A stretch of 64,000 nucleotides of DNA, from positions 994,001-1,058,000 of the forward strand of contig CAJNDS010002634.1 of NCBI GenBank assembly GCA_905221605.1, written 5' to 3'. The notes below the pieces were generated by a model. That model ran no database searches. It was given only the letters and a program-made list of their open reading frames with translations, and was not told where the DNA came from. The stretch comes from Symbiodinium natans (Eukaryota > Sar > Dinophyceae > Suessiales > Symbiodiniaceae). Of this stretch, positions 29,830 through 40,085 are shown piece after piece. Each line of letters begins with the position of its first letter. Positions within the stretch are counted from its first letter, which is position 1. The translations under genes were made by a program, and so were the position numbers.

Positions 29830-31138
29830 GTACCCATTTCCCAGTGGCGGCGGGCCAATAGCAATCCTCATCGGTAGACACAGCTCGAACTCAGAAGTAT
29901 TGGGTTAAAGGTTGCCGGTCTATGTCGGTCTGGAGTTGCATGGCATCAGGGTTCTGTGATTAATTTGGGTTGGGGGGTTCTGTGGGTTTAATACGTCCTG
30001 ATCCGAGATGACGTGGCCCTGCCACAAGGAGGGACAACAACTGCCGCAAGCCTGATGGATCAAGATCCTCGCTTAGCGCAGTGTTTTTCGAAGTCTAGCA
30101 GCTGTTTGCTGCCACATGCATGTTGCCCTTTGTCAGAAGTTAGTAAACCCTAATCTCAGATCTACTCCTATGTCGCGGACAAGATTGTTTCCGATTTTTT
30201 CAATGCGCATACTCGGTGCTGCCGCTGGCAGATATCCGGCAGACTGGGCCCAGAGGGTTTGTTGGCACAGTTTGCCTGCGCCCAGAGACGTCACACCTCA
30301 ACAGAGGCAAAGCCAGAACGGCCATAAGCGAAGGAAACTTATTCTGTGGGGGCTTCCGAAACTAGGGGGTACCTGTTTCAAGTACCCGGCAGTCGTTACG
30401 AGGCCGAGATGCAAAAAGGGGGTACTTTGTTGGGGGCCTAGGACTCGTGCGCAAAGCATGGCAAAAGCATTTGATGCTGCAAATGTTCAATCTGCAGGCG
30501 CTGGCGAACAGATAAGAGCCACAGATCCCGGGATGCTGCGTGGTCGCATCGCTGCGCAGTGATGTGCACCACCAAACGCGCAGCGCGCTTGAACAAAATG
30601 CAGGTGGGAGCAGTAAGAAGGATGGGACGAAGTTATGCGTCCGATCATATAATCCCCTCCATCTGATATTGAGCCCCCCCATCCCCCCTAATATTGAATA
30701 CTCTCAATCTAGTCTTACTAGGGGGAGGGGGTTACTACTCTCATTTCCTTACCAGTAGAAGGTCTGAAAGGGCTTCGGCTGCCTCTGTCGGTCGCAACTG
30801 TTGCCTTGGCGACTGGGATGGTCCGCAACACTCAAAGTTCCACGGGTAAGAAAGTTGCATAAGTGGGAGCAGTAGTTGTTGATGGTTGGTGTATTAGTAG
30901 TAGCCCCCAGACCCCTCCTCTCCCCCTTTCACCCCTACCAAGTACTGCGTTTGTAGCCCAAGTGCAAACTGCAGGGCACGGGCTTACACGGACAATGTAC
31001 AGCATTCCCCCCCCCCCCCTGCAGATGAGGGTTTCAGGGTTTCGGGCTTCGTGGGAACCTTTCATACCGATACAATATAGCCAAGCCTCCGTGGCCTTTT
31101 CTTCAAGCTTATTCGGAGCTTTGCATGGCAGACTTCCA
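29830..31138. other. No recognised gene
   Basis: Low in heptamers. A 148-codon + strand frame (30116-30562) has basic, proline-rich composition and no motif. C runs at 31007-31019. I see nothing I can name. Confidence 0.3.
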
Positions 31139-31257
31139 CAAGGAGGGGCCCCCTTACTATACTAACTGTAGTTAAGGACTTATAACCTAGTTTAGGATCC
31201 TTAGAACCCAATTTAGGGTTCTTATAACTCAACTTATAACTGGGGGGCCCCTCCTTG
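31139..31257. mobile_element. MITE family E, copy 2
   Basis: CAAGGAGGGGCCCCCTTACT at the left and GGGGGGCCCCTCCTTG at the right form a clean inverted repeat around an AT-rich core with TTATAAC and TTAGGATCC boxes. Inverted relative to 4745-4867. Confidence 0.75.
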
Positions 31258-31629
31258 CAAGTGGTAGATTGTCCTGCGATGCACATAGCCTGTTTGAATC
31301 GCCTCCGCCGCAACACAACACAATTCCCAGCACACGGACTGGCACGAAGACGGATGCCGAAGCTTGCCCGAAGCCCCAAATACATAAATGCAAACACCTC
31401 AAAGCCCGGTTTTTTTGCCAAAGCGGACAACCTAGCCAGCTCTAGCTTTAGCGCACAACCGAAGTTCCCGGATCCTGCTGCATGGCCTTCGATCGTAACC
31501 GTGCGGCACGCGCCGAAATCGAGCACGGCACTCATTCCGAGGGCTCGTCCTGGGAGCATGGGCTCTGTTCAGAAGCTTGCAGATGTGGGCGCCTATCTTA
31601 AACCTCTTGGCGTCCTATCTGAAGCTTAA
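31258..31629. other. ORF island, strand unclear
   Basis: Both strands are open here. The plus frame (to 31629) reads a basic, Ser/Pro-rich peptide. The minus frame (31559 leftwards) reads an alanine/leucine-rich peptide including KLELARLSALAKKPGFEVFA. Neither has a known motif. It is GC-rich with no heptamers. Confidence 0.25.
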
Positions 31630-31975
31630 GGCCTAAACCCTGAACCCTAAACCCTAAACCCTGGCACATAACAAGAGATCCGAAAGGCCTCAGAATCTTG
31701 GACCGACCGCCTCATATGTTTTCGGAGGCTTCTCTGGATAAGTGGCTTCCTACATTCGGCTGTGTGTTGTTACATTTGCGTATTGGGGTTTAGGGTTTAG
31801 GGTTTGGGGGCAGCAGACACGGGGCCGAAAAGCCCACATCAGGGCACCTGCGGAGATCTCTTGTGGTTGAGCAATTGAGTTTTGCTGGTTTTTAGAGTTG
31901 AAAGTTTGGCACCAGTGGTTTTAGGGTTCAGGGTTTAGGGTTTAGGGCTCACTCTGTCTTCACTGTGTGGTTTTG

Positions 31976-32705
31976 GGTCCTAAACCCTAAACCCTAAACC
32001 CTAAACCCTAAACCCTAAACCCTAAACCCTAAACCCTAAACCCTCAACCCTAAACCCTAAACCCTAAACCCTAAACCCTAGTTCTGTTCTGCCCGTTTTG
32101 TCTTGCTGCCTTGCGCTCGACACTCGGAGGCTTCTAGCGAGAGATTTGTTTTCGGCTGCACGCTTCAAATTCGGGCCTTACGCACGGTTTCCCCAGCTTT
32201 CTATCTTACTCAGCTACTACCAAGAAGTCAAACCCTCAACCCTCAACCCTCAACCCTAAACCCTAAACCCTAAACCCTAAACCCTAAACCCTAAACCCTA
32301 AACCCTAAACCCTAAACCCTAAACCCTAAACCGTTACCCTAAACCCTAAACCCCTAAACCCTAAACCCCCCAAAGCAACCGCCCCGTGAGTTGGGAATCC
32401 GAGGGCCGAGAGCTCCGTCGGAGATCTCTACGCCTTCTTAGATGAGGACTTAGGCTTTAGGGTTTAGGGTTTAGGGTTCAGGGTTCAGGGTTTAGGGTTT
32501 AGGGTTTAGGGTTTAGGGTTCAGGGTTTAGGGTTTAGGGTTTAGGGTTCAGGGTTTAGGGTTTAGGGTTTAGGGTTTAGGGTTTAGGGTTGAGGGTTTAG
32601 GGTTTAGGGTTCAGGGTTCAGGGTTCAGGGTTCAGGGTTCAGGGTTTAGGGTTTAGGGTTTAGGGTTTAGGGTTCAGGGTTCAGGGTTTAGGGTTCAGGG
32701 TTTAG
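31976..32705. repeat. Longest telomere-like arrays of the window
   Basis: Three arrays: 31979-32078 (CCCTAAA), 32229-32370 (CCCTAAA with CCCTCAA at its left) and 32454-32705 (TTTAGGG mixed with TTCAGGG). The first two run one way and the third the other, with about 85-150 bases of unique DNA between. This head-to-head layout and the internal position argue against a true telomere. Confidence 0.95.
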
Positions 32706-33009
32706 GTACCCCTGGGTTTACGAAAGGTGTGCGGCATGTTCGGGAAGTCACCCTTCCGGCCAACGATGGTCCGAGACCAACGGTTTGATGTATGACCCTG
32801 CTTCTTTTTCAGTCTTAAGGAATGCAGAACGACGACTTGTTTTTGCTTTGAAGTGTTGCAATGTGTTTTTGGGCAGCTAGGTACTTCGCACCTGCTGGCA
32901 CAGCTCGTCTCAACCTACTCGGAAACTGTGAGCACACCATCAGACGTCTCTGATGGTTTCCCCCTCAGTTGCCTAGCTTCGTTGGACCAGGTGTGCAGCT
33001 GAAGGCCTG

Positions 33010-33040
<31 letters not shown>

Positions 33041-33340
33041 CTCTGAAACCATACATGGCGGACAGCAAATTCCGAAGCCTTCAGGGATGCGAACACACGC
33101 TGACAGGTCCGTCACAGGTGACATTGCTTAGGAAGTCTTGACAATGCTGAGTTGCAGATTATGGCCACCGTGCTGAAACAAAGCACACTTGCAAATCGGA
33201 GGCGCCATGATTGCAGACGAATGGTTCAAGGTTGGACGACAGCGACTGTCAAACCATGCTCAGCGATGATATACGTGACATGTCAATCTAGATCAGCAGG
33301 TGCAGCCATCAGACGTCTCCGACGCCTTCCCCTTCAGTTG
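32706..33340. repeat. Unique DNA with poly-C and a 35-bp diverged repeat
   Basis: CATCAGACGTCTCTGATGGT...CAGTTGC at 32938-32972 recurs as CATCAGACGTCTCCGACGCC...CAGTTGC at 33308-33342. 33009-33036 is an uninterrupted run of about 28 C. No gene seen. Confidence 0.6.
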
Positions 33341-33345
33341 CACAA

Positions 33346-33737
33346 CACACACACACACTCACTCACTCACTCACTCTCTCTCTCTCTCTCTCTCACTCCC
33401 GCGCGCATGCCAACTCCCGCGAGCAAGCCAATCAAACTGGCAAGCAGTCATTCCTGCAGCACATGTAAACAAACCAATCGCCACGCGTACGTGTGCTGGC
33501 CAGCACAGGAGCACACATTCACCTATAAGTAGGGGTGCCCTGTCCATTTGGGGGCTGCCGGCACCCGAACAAAGCTAGGTAGTTACTCACTCACCCATAA
33601 GTATCTGTGCGCATGTTAGTTTAAATCTGAGTACAAGTATATATGAATAAGTATCAATTTAAAGAAAAAACTATGCACACACACACACACACACACTCAT
33701 GCGTGCACGCGCGGGTGTGTGTGTGTGTGTGTGTGTG

Positions 33738-33770
<33 letters not shown>
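33346..33770. repeat. Microsatellite cluster
   Basis: (CA)n, (CACT)n and (CT)n at 33346-33393; (CA)n at 33677-33700; (GT)n at 33715-33740 followed by (CTGT)n at 33740-33772. Peptides read across these are artefacts. Confidence 0.9.
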
Positions 33771-33867
33771 GGCTGATTTGTTGAATGTCTGTGCATGTGT
33801 ATACATGTACTAAAGCTCCATTGTGCAGGTGTCCTTGTGTGCTTCTGTCTACACGCTCCGACATGGG

Positions 33868-33967
33868 GATTTGTGAAAATAAGGTACCCCGAAAATAGTC
33901 CCCAAATAGTAGAATTCCCTTCTAAATAATATAGACCCCATTAAGGTACCCCTAGTATCGTAAACCC
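33868..33967. mobile_element. MITE family B, copy 2
   Basis: GTGAAAATAAGGTACCCC at the left and GGTACCCCTAGTATCGTAAACCC at the right. A second right-end piece (GACCCCAATAAGGTAGCC...CGGAGACCC) follows at 33992-34033, as if a partial tandem copy. Confidence 0.6.
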
Positions 33968-34033
33968 GTGCATGAGCAGTTGCCACACAAAAATAATATG
34001 GACCCCAATAAGGTAGCCTTATTTTCGGAGACC

Positions 34034-35465
34034 CTAAACCCTAAACCCAAAACCCTAAACCACATGAACAGTTGCCGCCAAAAATGGGAGCCTTCCGCAC
34101 AGGAGCCACCTGCGGCTCCGCCGACCAGAAGCCGACGGTCGGATCCAGGCAGCGTGGGTTTGGGGTTTGGGGTTTGGGGTTTGGGGTTCGGGGTTTAGGG
34201 TTTAGGGGTTTAGGGTTTGGGGTTTAGGGTTTAGCATCCCAGCGACGCCCTCATTCCGGCTGCAGAAAAGGGTTTAGGGTGGTCCAGTCCAGGTGCAAGA
34301 CGGGTGCGCATGACCTTGTGGCCAAGGGAGACCCTTTTCGAAAGGCAGGGGAATGCCCCCACGCTTGGAGAGTTCTCATCGCGCAAACCTTGTGGTTTTT
34401 TAACATGTGCTGATATCACTGAGGATGCTAAGACGCTAAGTACAGCACTGCCCCTGCCTTTTTGTTAGGGGCTGAGTTTTTTGTGATTGCTTAGGAAAGT
34501 GTGTGCGGCACTGTTTGTACGCAGCTAGATCTGCACTTGTGTCAGGGTTTGATGCTGGCCTATGTGCTTAATCTTCACCCTAAACCCTAAACCCCGACCC
34601 TATCCGAGAGCTTGCGCTGTCTCTGAGCACTCACGGTGGAATGCTTGGTCGTCGTCCCAAGCATCGCGTGCTTAGTTGCAAGTGCAAGTAGAGTGCAAGT
34701 TCCCTCAGTAAGTACTGACTTTTCGGTTTCCATGCGTCATCGCACATTCCCTGATTTGTTTGGCATCCGGTTTGTCAAAACTCATCGCAGTGCCCCTGCC
34801 CCAACTTCGCAGGTGGGGAAAAAACGGCGACTCCCCCAAGTATCCCCAAGCATATTACCCATAATTCCTTCAATTTTAACAAGTATTCTTGAGTTACACA
34901 TTGTTAAGATACATATGTTCGGATTGAGAGCTATTGTGAAAAATGCCAACGGCGAATGTTGGAAGGTCCCATTGGCTCCGCGCGGAGATCTTCGCCACCA
35001 CGGCGGAACACGGAGTCGTTGGATGGTGCGGTGGGGGGGGTACTTTCCTGGGACCAAATGAACTTTAAAATTGGGGTCATATACCCTGTACGACGACGTA
35101 CTATAATCCCCATGAAGGGACAGGAACCATCAAACCCGTTTCCTCTGAGAGAGAGAGAGAGAGAGGGAGAGAGGGAGAGAGAGGGGGAGGGTTCACCCGT
35201 ATCTTGGGGACCAAAATTGGGGCCAGAAACCCGAAACTCGTATAATCCCTTTTCAAGTATATGCACCAGAAACTTGCTTCATCCGGTCCTCAAGGTTAAA
35301 GCTTTCCACGGGCATGGTGTGCCAGTAACCAGCTGTGACAGGGCCGCTTCTGGGGCGCGCGCCACTAGAAGACCTCTTTGCCGGGAGCCGCGGTCGTTTC
35401 AGTAGAAAATGATAGGGTTTAGGGTTTAGGGTTTAGGGTTTAGGGAAAGAGTGACGTACTTTCAG
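34034..35465. other. Mosaic with possible upstream exons
   Basis: TTTGGGG/TTTAGGG array at 34155-34233. 34293-34460 is open on the + strand (VRMTLWPRETLFERQGN) after a CCAG and could be an exon of the model at 35466-38051. Family D-like fragments are at 35047-35117 and 35212-35250; (GA)n is at 35147-35190. Heptamers at 35412-35442. No firm gene. Confidence 0.35.
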
Positions 35466-38051
35466 ATCCAGCAGTGGGCCATTTTTCCTCTTGTTGTTGA
35501 TGCTAGGTTCCTTCGATACTGGGGATCCCAGGACCACGAAGGAAGAAGCCCTACACGCCCTGTAAGACTGTAAGCCCCAAACCCCATGCAGTTTTAGGGT
35601 TTTCCGGGTTTCAGATTTCAGGGCCTGAAAAGACAGAGTTGTGAGCGGGGCGGGGGGGTTGGGTTTTGCGGGATCTCTAAACCCTAAACCCTAAACCCTA
35701 AACCCTAAACCCTAAATGGCTTAGGAAGGCTGAACCGAAGTGTCATTCTGTGAAAGCCTCACCGGTGCTGGGCTCCTGCTCTTTCAAGGGGAGGTCAAAG
35801 GCCCGAAGCCCCGTAATCCCAAAGTCAGAAACGCAAGGTTTTGGGTTTAAGGTTTATAGGGTTTAGGGTTCAGGGGACGTGCCATGGTTGTAGCAGTCAG
35901 GTTGTGCCACCAGAGCTGATGGTAATGGCTTACGTCAGAGTTTCTACGACCTGACCCTAAACCCTAAACCCTAAACCCTAAACCCTAAACCCTAAACCTG
36001 AGGGGTCCAGGCTGGAAGTGCGCATGTCACCTCGCCATGACGGGCTCTTGTTGAGGGTGCGCTGCGGCAGAGCCCCAAGACAACCCTATCCCTTATCCCT
36101 TGGCCTGATTGTTTGGACATATCGAAATGCGTACATATAAAGATATATATGGTCACGTATATATATATATATATGTATGTACATGTGTGCCTGTATGCAT
36201 GGAAGAGGTTGATCTCATGGTGAAAGTGCCTACGGAATCCCTCCATCGCATAGATCTGAGGTCCAGGGGTGGCTGCTGTCAAATCGTTGTGCCAGAGGGC
36301 TTATTAGCATAAATATGTATAAACAAATACACATACATGCACATAAAAATATATGTCGGTAGGTAGGTAGGTAGATAGTTGGATGTGTTTTTACTGGGGC
36401 ACCTCGTCCACGAAGCAGCCATGGGGGCCATTTGCACGGTGGAGCGTGGCGAGGAGCGGGAAGCCCAGCGGGTGGTAGTTTGACCTTGCAGCCTTAAAGA
36501 AGGTTCCATATACCCCAGCAGGGGCTTGTGCAGGTATATGCTCCCAATGTTAGGGGAACATTTTATCTCCAAGGCAGGTAGAAAACACGGCAGCATGCTC
36601 AGAACGAAAGCCAGAGTGAGAAGCGTCGAATCGAAGATCATATCGCTTCCGGTACTAGGACCCAGAGTAGGCCCAAATATCGATGGCATGCATGCTGGCC
36701 CGCTTCTGTACAGATCATGCACCCGAGCATGTTGTGCTGGCTTAATCTTGTTTCAGCGGCTGCATACTGAGGAAAGGGTCAATTGTCGCGGGCTTACTAC
36801 ACCAGCCTACCTCTGAGGGCTACAGCTGCAGTTGCTTGTCGTTCTGGTGTGGCGGTGTTGACCCATGTGTCGGAACTGAACTCCACGGACTAGCTGGTTA
36901 GCGGTAGACGGCCGGTAGCTCATTGTGCACACACGTCACACGGCCTGGAACCCATGAGCTTCGTCTGCTTGTGCTAGCTATGAGAGTCGAAGATTGAAAC
37001 CGGTTTTCGGGGATCCTTGGAGCCTTCAGGTCATAACACCCAGCTGCAGAGCCCACGACTGCAAAGTCGAAGAGGTGGGTTCATCTTACAGGGTTCAGGG
37101 GTCTAAGCTGTTTACTAGTTCTTAGTACGTAGGGAATTCGGGAATTCGGCGCCCTGTATAAGATAGCTAAGTTGTAAGTCATAACCCGAGGTCAAAAGTC
37201 GTTGAGGGTCCAGACCATCCGGGCCTTTAGGGGCTCATTTTCGAATTTGAAGCAGGGGTTTGCAATTACACGGGTTTAGGATTGGGATGTCCCCCTTATA
37301 CTAATAGGTCCTTAATAGGGATTCCAGCACCCCGTATTATATGCCCATCTTTTAGTACAAGGGGGAACATCCTAAGTTTAGGGTTTTACACGTTGAGAAG
37401 GGCTTTACGGGTTGAGGGATCGCCTGCACTTCCAGCAAAGCGAGTCCAAGATCTGCCAGACCTTAGATGAGCGTTCAGGGATTAGGTCTAATTTAGGTAC
37501 ATTTTTGTCCTGGTCTTTCTTCCATATTACAGTGGCTGCCTCTCAGGGGACCAATCTGAAACCGCGTGGGGGTCTAAGGGCGCTATACCCGTGTCATGTC
37601 CGCAAAGTTGCATGGAAGTTCCAACCCCAACACCCGTTTCCTCTGGACAAGCCCTAAACCGTAAGCCCTTCATGCTCCTTTACATGGTCACTTCTCAAAA
37701 ACACTTTCTAGAGAAGCGACCATATGAAGATGATGGATGCAGGCATCGGCTCACTACGCGGAGCTGTACGAGTGGAAGGAGGCAAGCCGTGTGTTACCTT
37801 CAATCCTAACCCTAAATCCCAAACCCCAAACCTAAACTTAACCCTAAACCCCAACCCCAAACCCCAAACCCTAAACCCTAAAACCCCTAAACCCCAAACC
37901 CCAAACCACAGGTCGAATCAGGGCCGCGGCGCTAGGGGTGCGCTGTGTGTTCGGGTCGCTGGACAGCTCGAGCTTCGGTCGTCCCGGAAGTATTGCCAAC
38001 TATTCCTTGAACCTGGGAGACCATAAGCTGCTTAAAAAGAAGAGCTTGTAA
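35466..38051 (+). CDS. Unidentified multi-exon gene (model)
   Basis: Seven exon-like segments chain with matching phases: 35466-35561 (after TTTCAG, donor GTAAGA), 36003-36066 (donor GC), 36206-36285 (donor GT, least certain), 36379-36474 (after GATAG, donor GTAGTT), 37030-37074 (VITPSCRAHDCKVEE, donor GTGGGT), 37743-37785 (ASAHYAELYEWKEA, donor GC) and 37912-38051 (ending NLGDHKLLKKKSL, TAA 38049-38051). The last three are the best supported: GC-rich third positions, AG|G acceptors, and a natural stop. Introns hold CCCTAAA arrays, a TA microsatellite and the family C MITE. I do not recognise the protein. The minus strand of some early segments is also open, so the 5' half could be wrong. Confidence 0.4.
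37268..37380. mobile_element. MITE family C, copy 3, inside an intron of the 35466-38051 model
   Basis: GATTGGGATGTCCCCCTTAT at the left and GTACAAGGGGGAACATCC at the right, with AATAGGTCCTTAATAGGG inside. Flanked on both sides by GTTTAG, part of a heptamer, which may be its target duplication. Confidence 0.7.
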
Positions 38052-38402
38052 CTTCCAGCAGTGGCTCTTTTTTTAACTAACGTAGGAAACATAGACAAAC
38101 GTGACTTACGCTAAGTCACTTAGGAGTTAACTCCTTGCACTCCTTAGAAGCCTGAACACTAAAACCCTCTGTCCAAAAACCTGAAGCCCTAGACCCGAAA
38201 CCCTACACCCTACACCCCAAACCCTAAACTCCAAACCCTCAACCCTAAACACTAAACCCCGAACCCTCAACCCTAAACCCTAAACCCTAAACCTTGGACA
38301 TGGCCACAGCCTCGAGAACCTTAAACCCTAAACCCTAAACCCTAAACCGGGAGGGGGTCAGCTAGGCGGGTGGCAAAAAAAACCCTAAACCCTAAACCCT
38401 AA
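37800..38402. repeat. CCCTAAA/CCCCAAA arrays around the model's last exon and up to the LINE
   Basis: 37806-37906 mixes CCCTAAA and CCCCAAA. 38200-38300 has CCCTAAA/CCCTACA variants. 38321-38348 and 38377-38403 are clean. The last block starts with an 8-A run (GGCAAAAAAAACCCTAAACC), the same A-run-to-CCCTAAA junction as at 14219-14231, and ends exactly where the spliced leader begins. Confidence 0.85.
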
Positions 38403-38424
38403 ACCGTAGCCATTTTGGCTCAAG
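38403..38424 (+). other. Dinoflagellate spliced-leader sequence (DinoSL)
   Basis: Reads ACCGTAGCCAT then TTTGGCTCAAG, an exact match to the known 22-nt leader (first base variable) that is trans-spliced to dinoflagellate nuclear mRNAs. It is followed by TTTGGGG, not by a GT donor, so this is not an SL RNA gene. It is the start of a cDNA copied from a trans-spliced LINE transcript. Confidence 0.95.
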
Positions 38425-38605
38425 TTTGGGGAGACGGAGTGGAGACGAAACGTGCATCTCCCTGTGCAACAGACCCCTAAACAGTGAGGAGCCCAAGCCC
38501 CCCCCCCCCCCCAACCCTCCTGGACGAACCTTACGAGGCGGACCTGGGACGGACGTGCGCGTGCACAGACGTACAGCGCGCTCGTGTCCCGTGCGTCTCG
38601 CGGTC

Positions 38606-40058
38606 ATGTTGCCGGAGTATGACAGTCAGAGTCCCCCTCCGGCGGATGACGAGCTTAGGTCAGTCGACCCCGATGGTCCGGGGGGGATGTTGGCGGTCCT
38701 ACAGACACAACCGGATCATGAGCGCAGGCAGCTGCAGGCAGCTGCGGAGGCTGCGGCCAGACTGACGCGCTCGCTGGATCAGGGTGGGGCTGAGGGGGGG
38801 GATGGCGACGGGGGAGGGTCGAGGGCAGGGGGGGCAGGTGGGGAACCTGTTTGCGCGGAACGCCTGGCCCTTCAGGGGGATGCAGCGGCTGCAGCGGCAC
38901 TGCTGGCTGCCACCACATCCATGCCCGTGAATAGCATCGCTTTGCCCGCCGCGGCCTTTTCCACGGGGGGGGCTGCTCGTAAGGAACGCACGCATTCCCA
39001 GGAAGCCAGCCCAGAAAAACGCCTCCGCACACAAGAGTGCCTCCCTAGCTTTGGCGACGCTGGGGCCGCTGAGGGGGCTCCGGCCCATAGAGCTCCCCCG
39101 CTGTTCCATGGGGGTCGTAGGGATCCCCCCCCCCCCGGGGCCCCCCCCCTCCTCCGGGCCCCAACATTTCCTTTTGGATGAACCGACGTGGGTGGGAGGG
39201 CTCAGGGATCAGTTGAATCATCTGCACGGTAAACAGGACACCGCCTTGGCCCAGCTGAGTGGCGCGACCGCTCAAATACAGACGCTCACGGCGCAAATGG
39301 GGTCGCTGGGGGACACGGTCCGGGGCCACGATACGCGCCTTGGGACGGCGGAGGGCCGCCTTGGAGAGCTTGAAGCAGAGGTCCGGCGGCTTCGGTCGGT
39401 CAGTCCTAGTCCTGCCGCCACGCGGGGCAGCTCCCCGCGCTTCTCGCAGGCCGGCTCGTCCCTGCCTGACCGGCATATAGACGATTTCCAGATTGTGGTG
39501 GGGGGATGGGATGAGGCCCGTCGGGTGGAAATCGAGGGGGAGGTCACTCGCTTGTTCTCAGATGCCCAGGCCGAGGCCTTGCTTAAGCGCGTCCATGTAC
39601 CATATGCCAGATCTCGCTACTGTCGTGTGGAGTTGCTGTTTCCGGACGACCGCCCGCGTGCAAAAAGGGAGCTACAGGGCACGGTTCTGCATGCCTTACG
39701 TCAGCGCATCATTGAAGGCAGCCGCTTGCCCGGTCAGGGATCGGCACGCTTGTGGGCTAAGCGCAATCGTGGGCCTGAGGAGAGGGCTAAGATTCGTGCT
39801 ATTGTCTCCATGAAAGCACTGGCCTTGGAGTTTGTTTCGGAAACTGACGTAGACTTCGACTGGTCTGGGCGGGTCTGGGTGAAGGGGCGGGAGATTTTGT
39901 TCCACGCCGACCGTCGCCCCCCATTTGACGGGGCGGTCATGCTTCAGAACGGTCGAGGGGAGGACACGGGCTGGTATGTGCGTTTGGGTGACTTTGCAGC
40001 CCTCTTGGGGGTCGCAGAAGAGACGCTCCGGCAGCGACTGGACCTTCGTGATGAGTGA
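38606..40058 (+). pseudogene. LINE ORF1: coiled-coil plus RRM-like nucleic-acid-binding protein, frame-broken
   Basis: ATG 38606 opens a Pro/Ala/Gly-rich frame that ends at 39181. The frame one base on (open from before 39051) carries the rest to TGA 40056-40058. The change must fall near the C runs at 39125-39150, so a one-base length change there (real or a sequencing error) explains it. The second part has a heptad coiled coil (about 39205-39400, LRDQLNHLHGKQ...) and then an RRM-like fold (FQIVVGGWDEARRVEIEG..., CRVELLF). That combination is typical of L1-type ORF1 RNA chaperones that coat the element RNA. No CCHC knuckle is visible. Confidence 0.75.
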
Positions 40059-40085
40059 CTACCGGGGGGACGGGCCCGCGCGCAA

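Noticed and set aside
35992-36485. Minus-strand exon-like readings (SNYHPLGFPLLATLHRANG, IYAMEGFRRHFHHEINLFHA)
   Set aside because: Protein-like, but their phases do not chain across plausible splice sites, whereas the + strand segments do. Kept only as a caveat.
37030-37090. tRNA-Cys-like string (GCAGAGCCCACGACTGCAAAGTCGAAGAGGT...GGTTCA)
   Set aside because: It resembles tRNA-Cys by eye, but the D, T and acceptor stems do not pair. The exon reading fits better.
38403-38424. Spliced-leader RNA gene
   Set aside because: The 22 bases are not followed by a GT donor or an Sm-type SL RNA body; a LINE coding leader follows.
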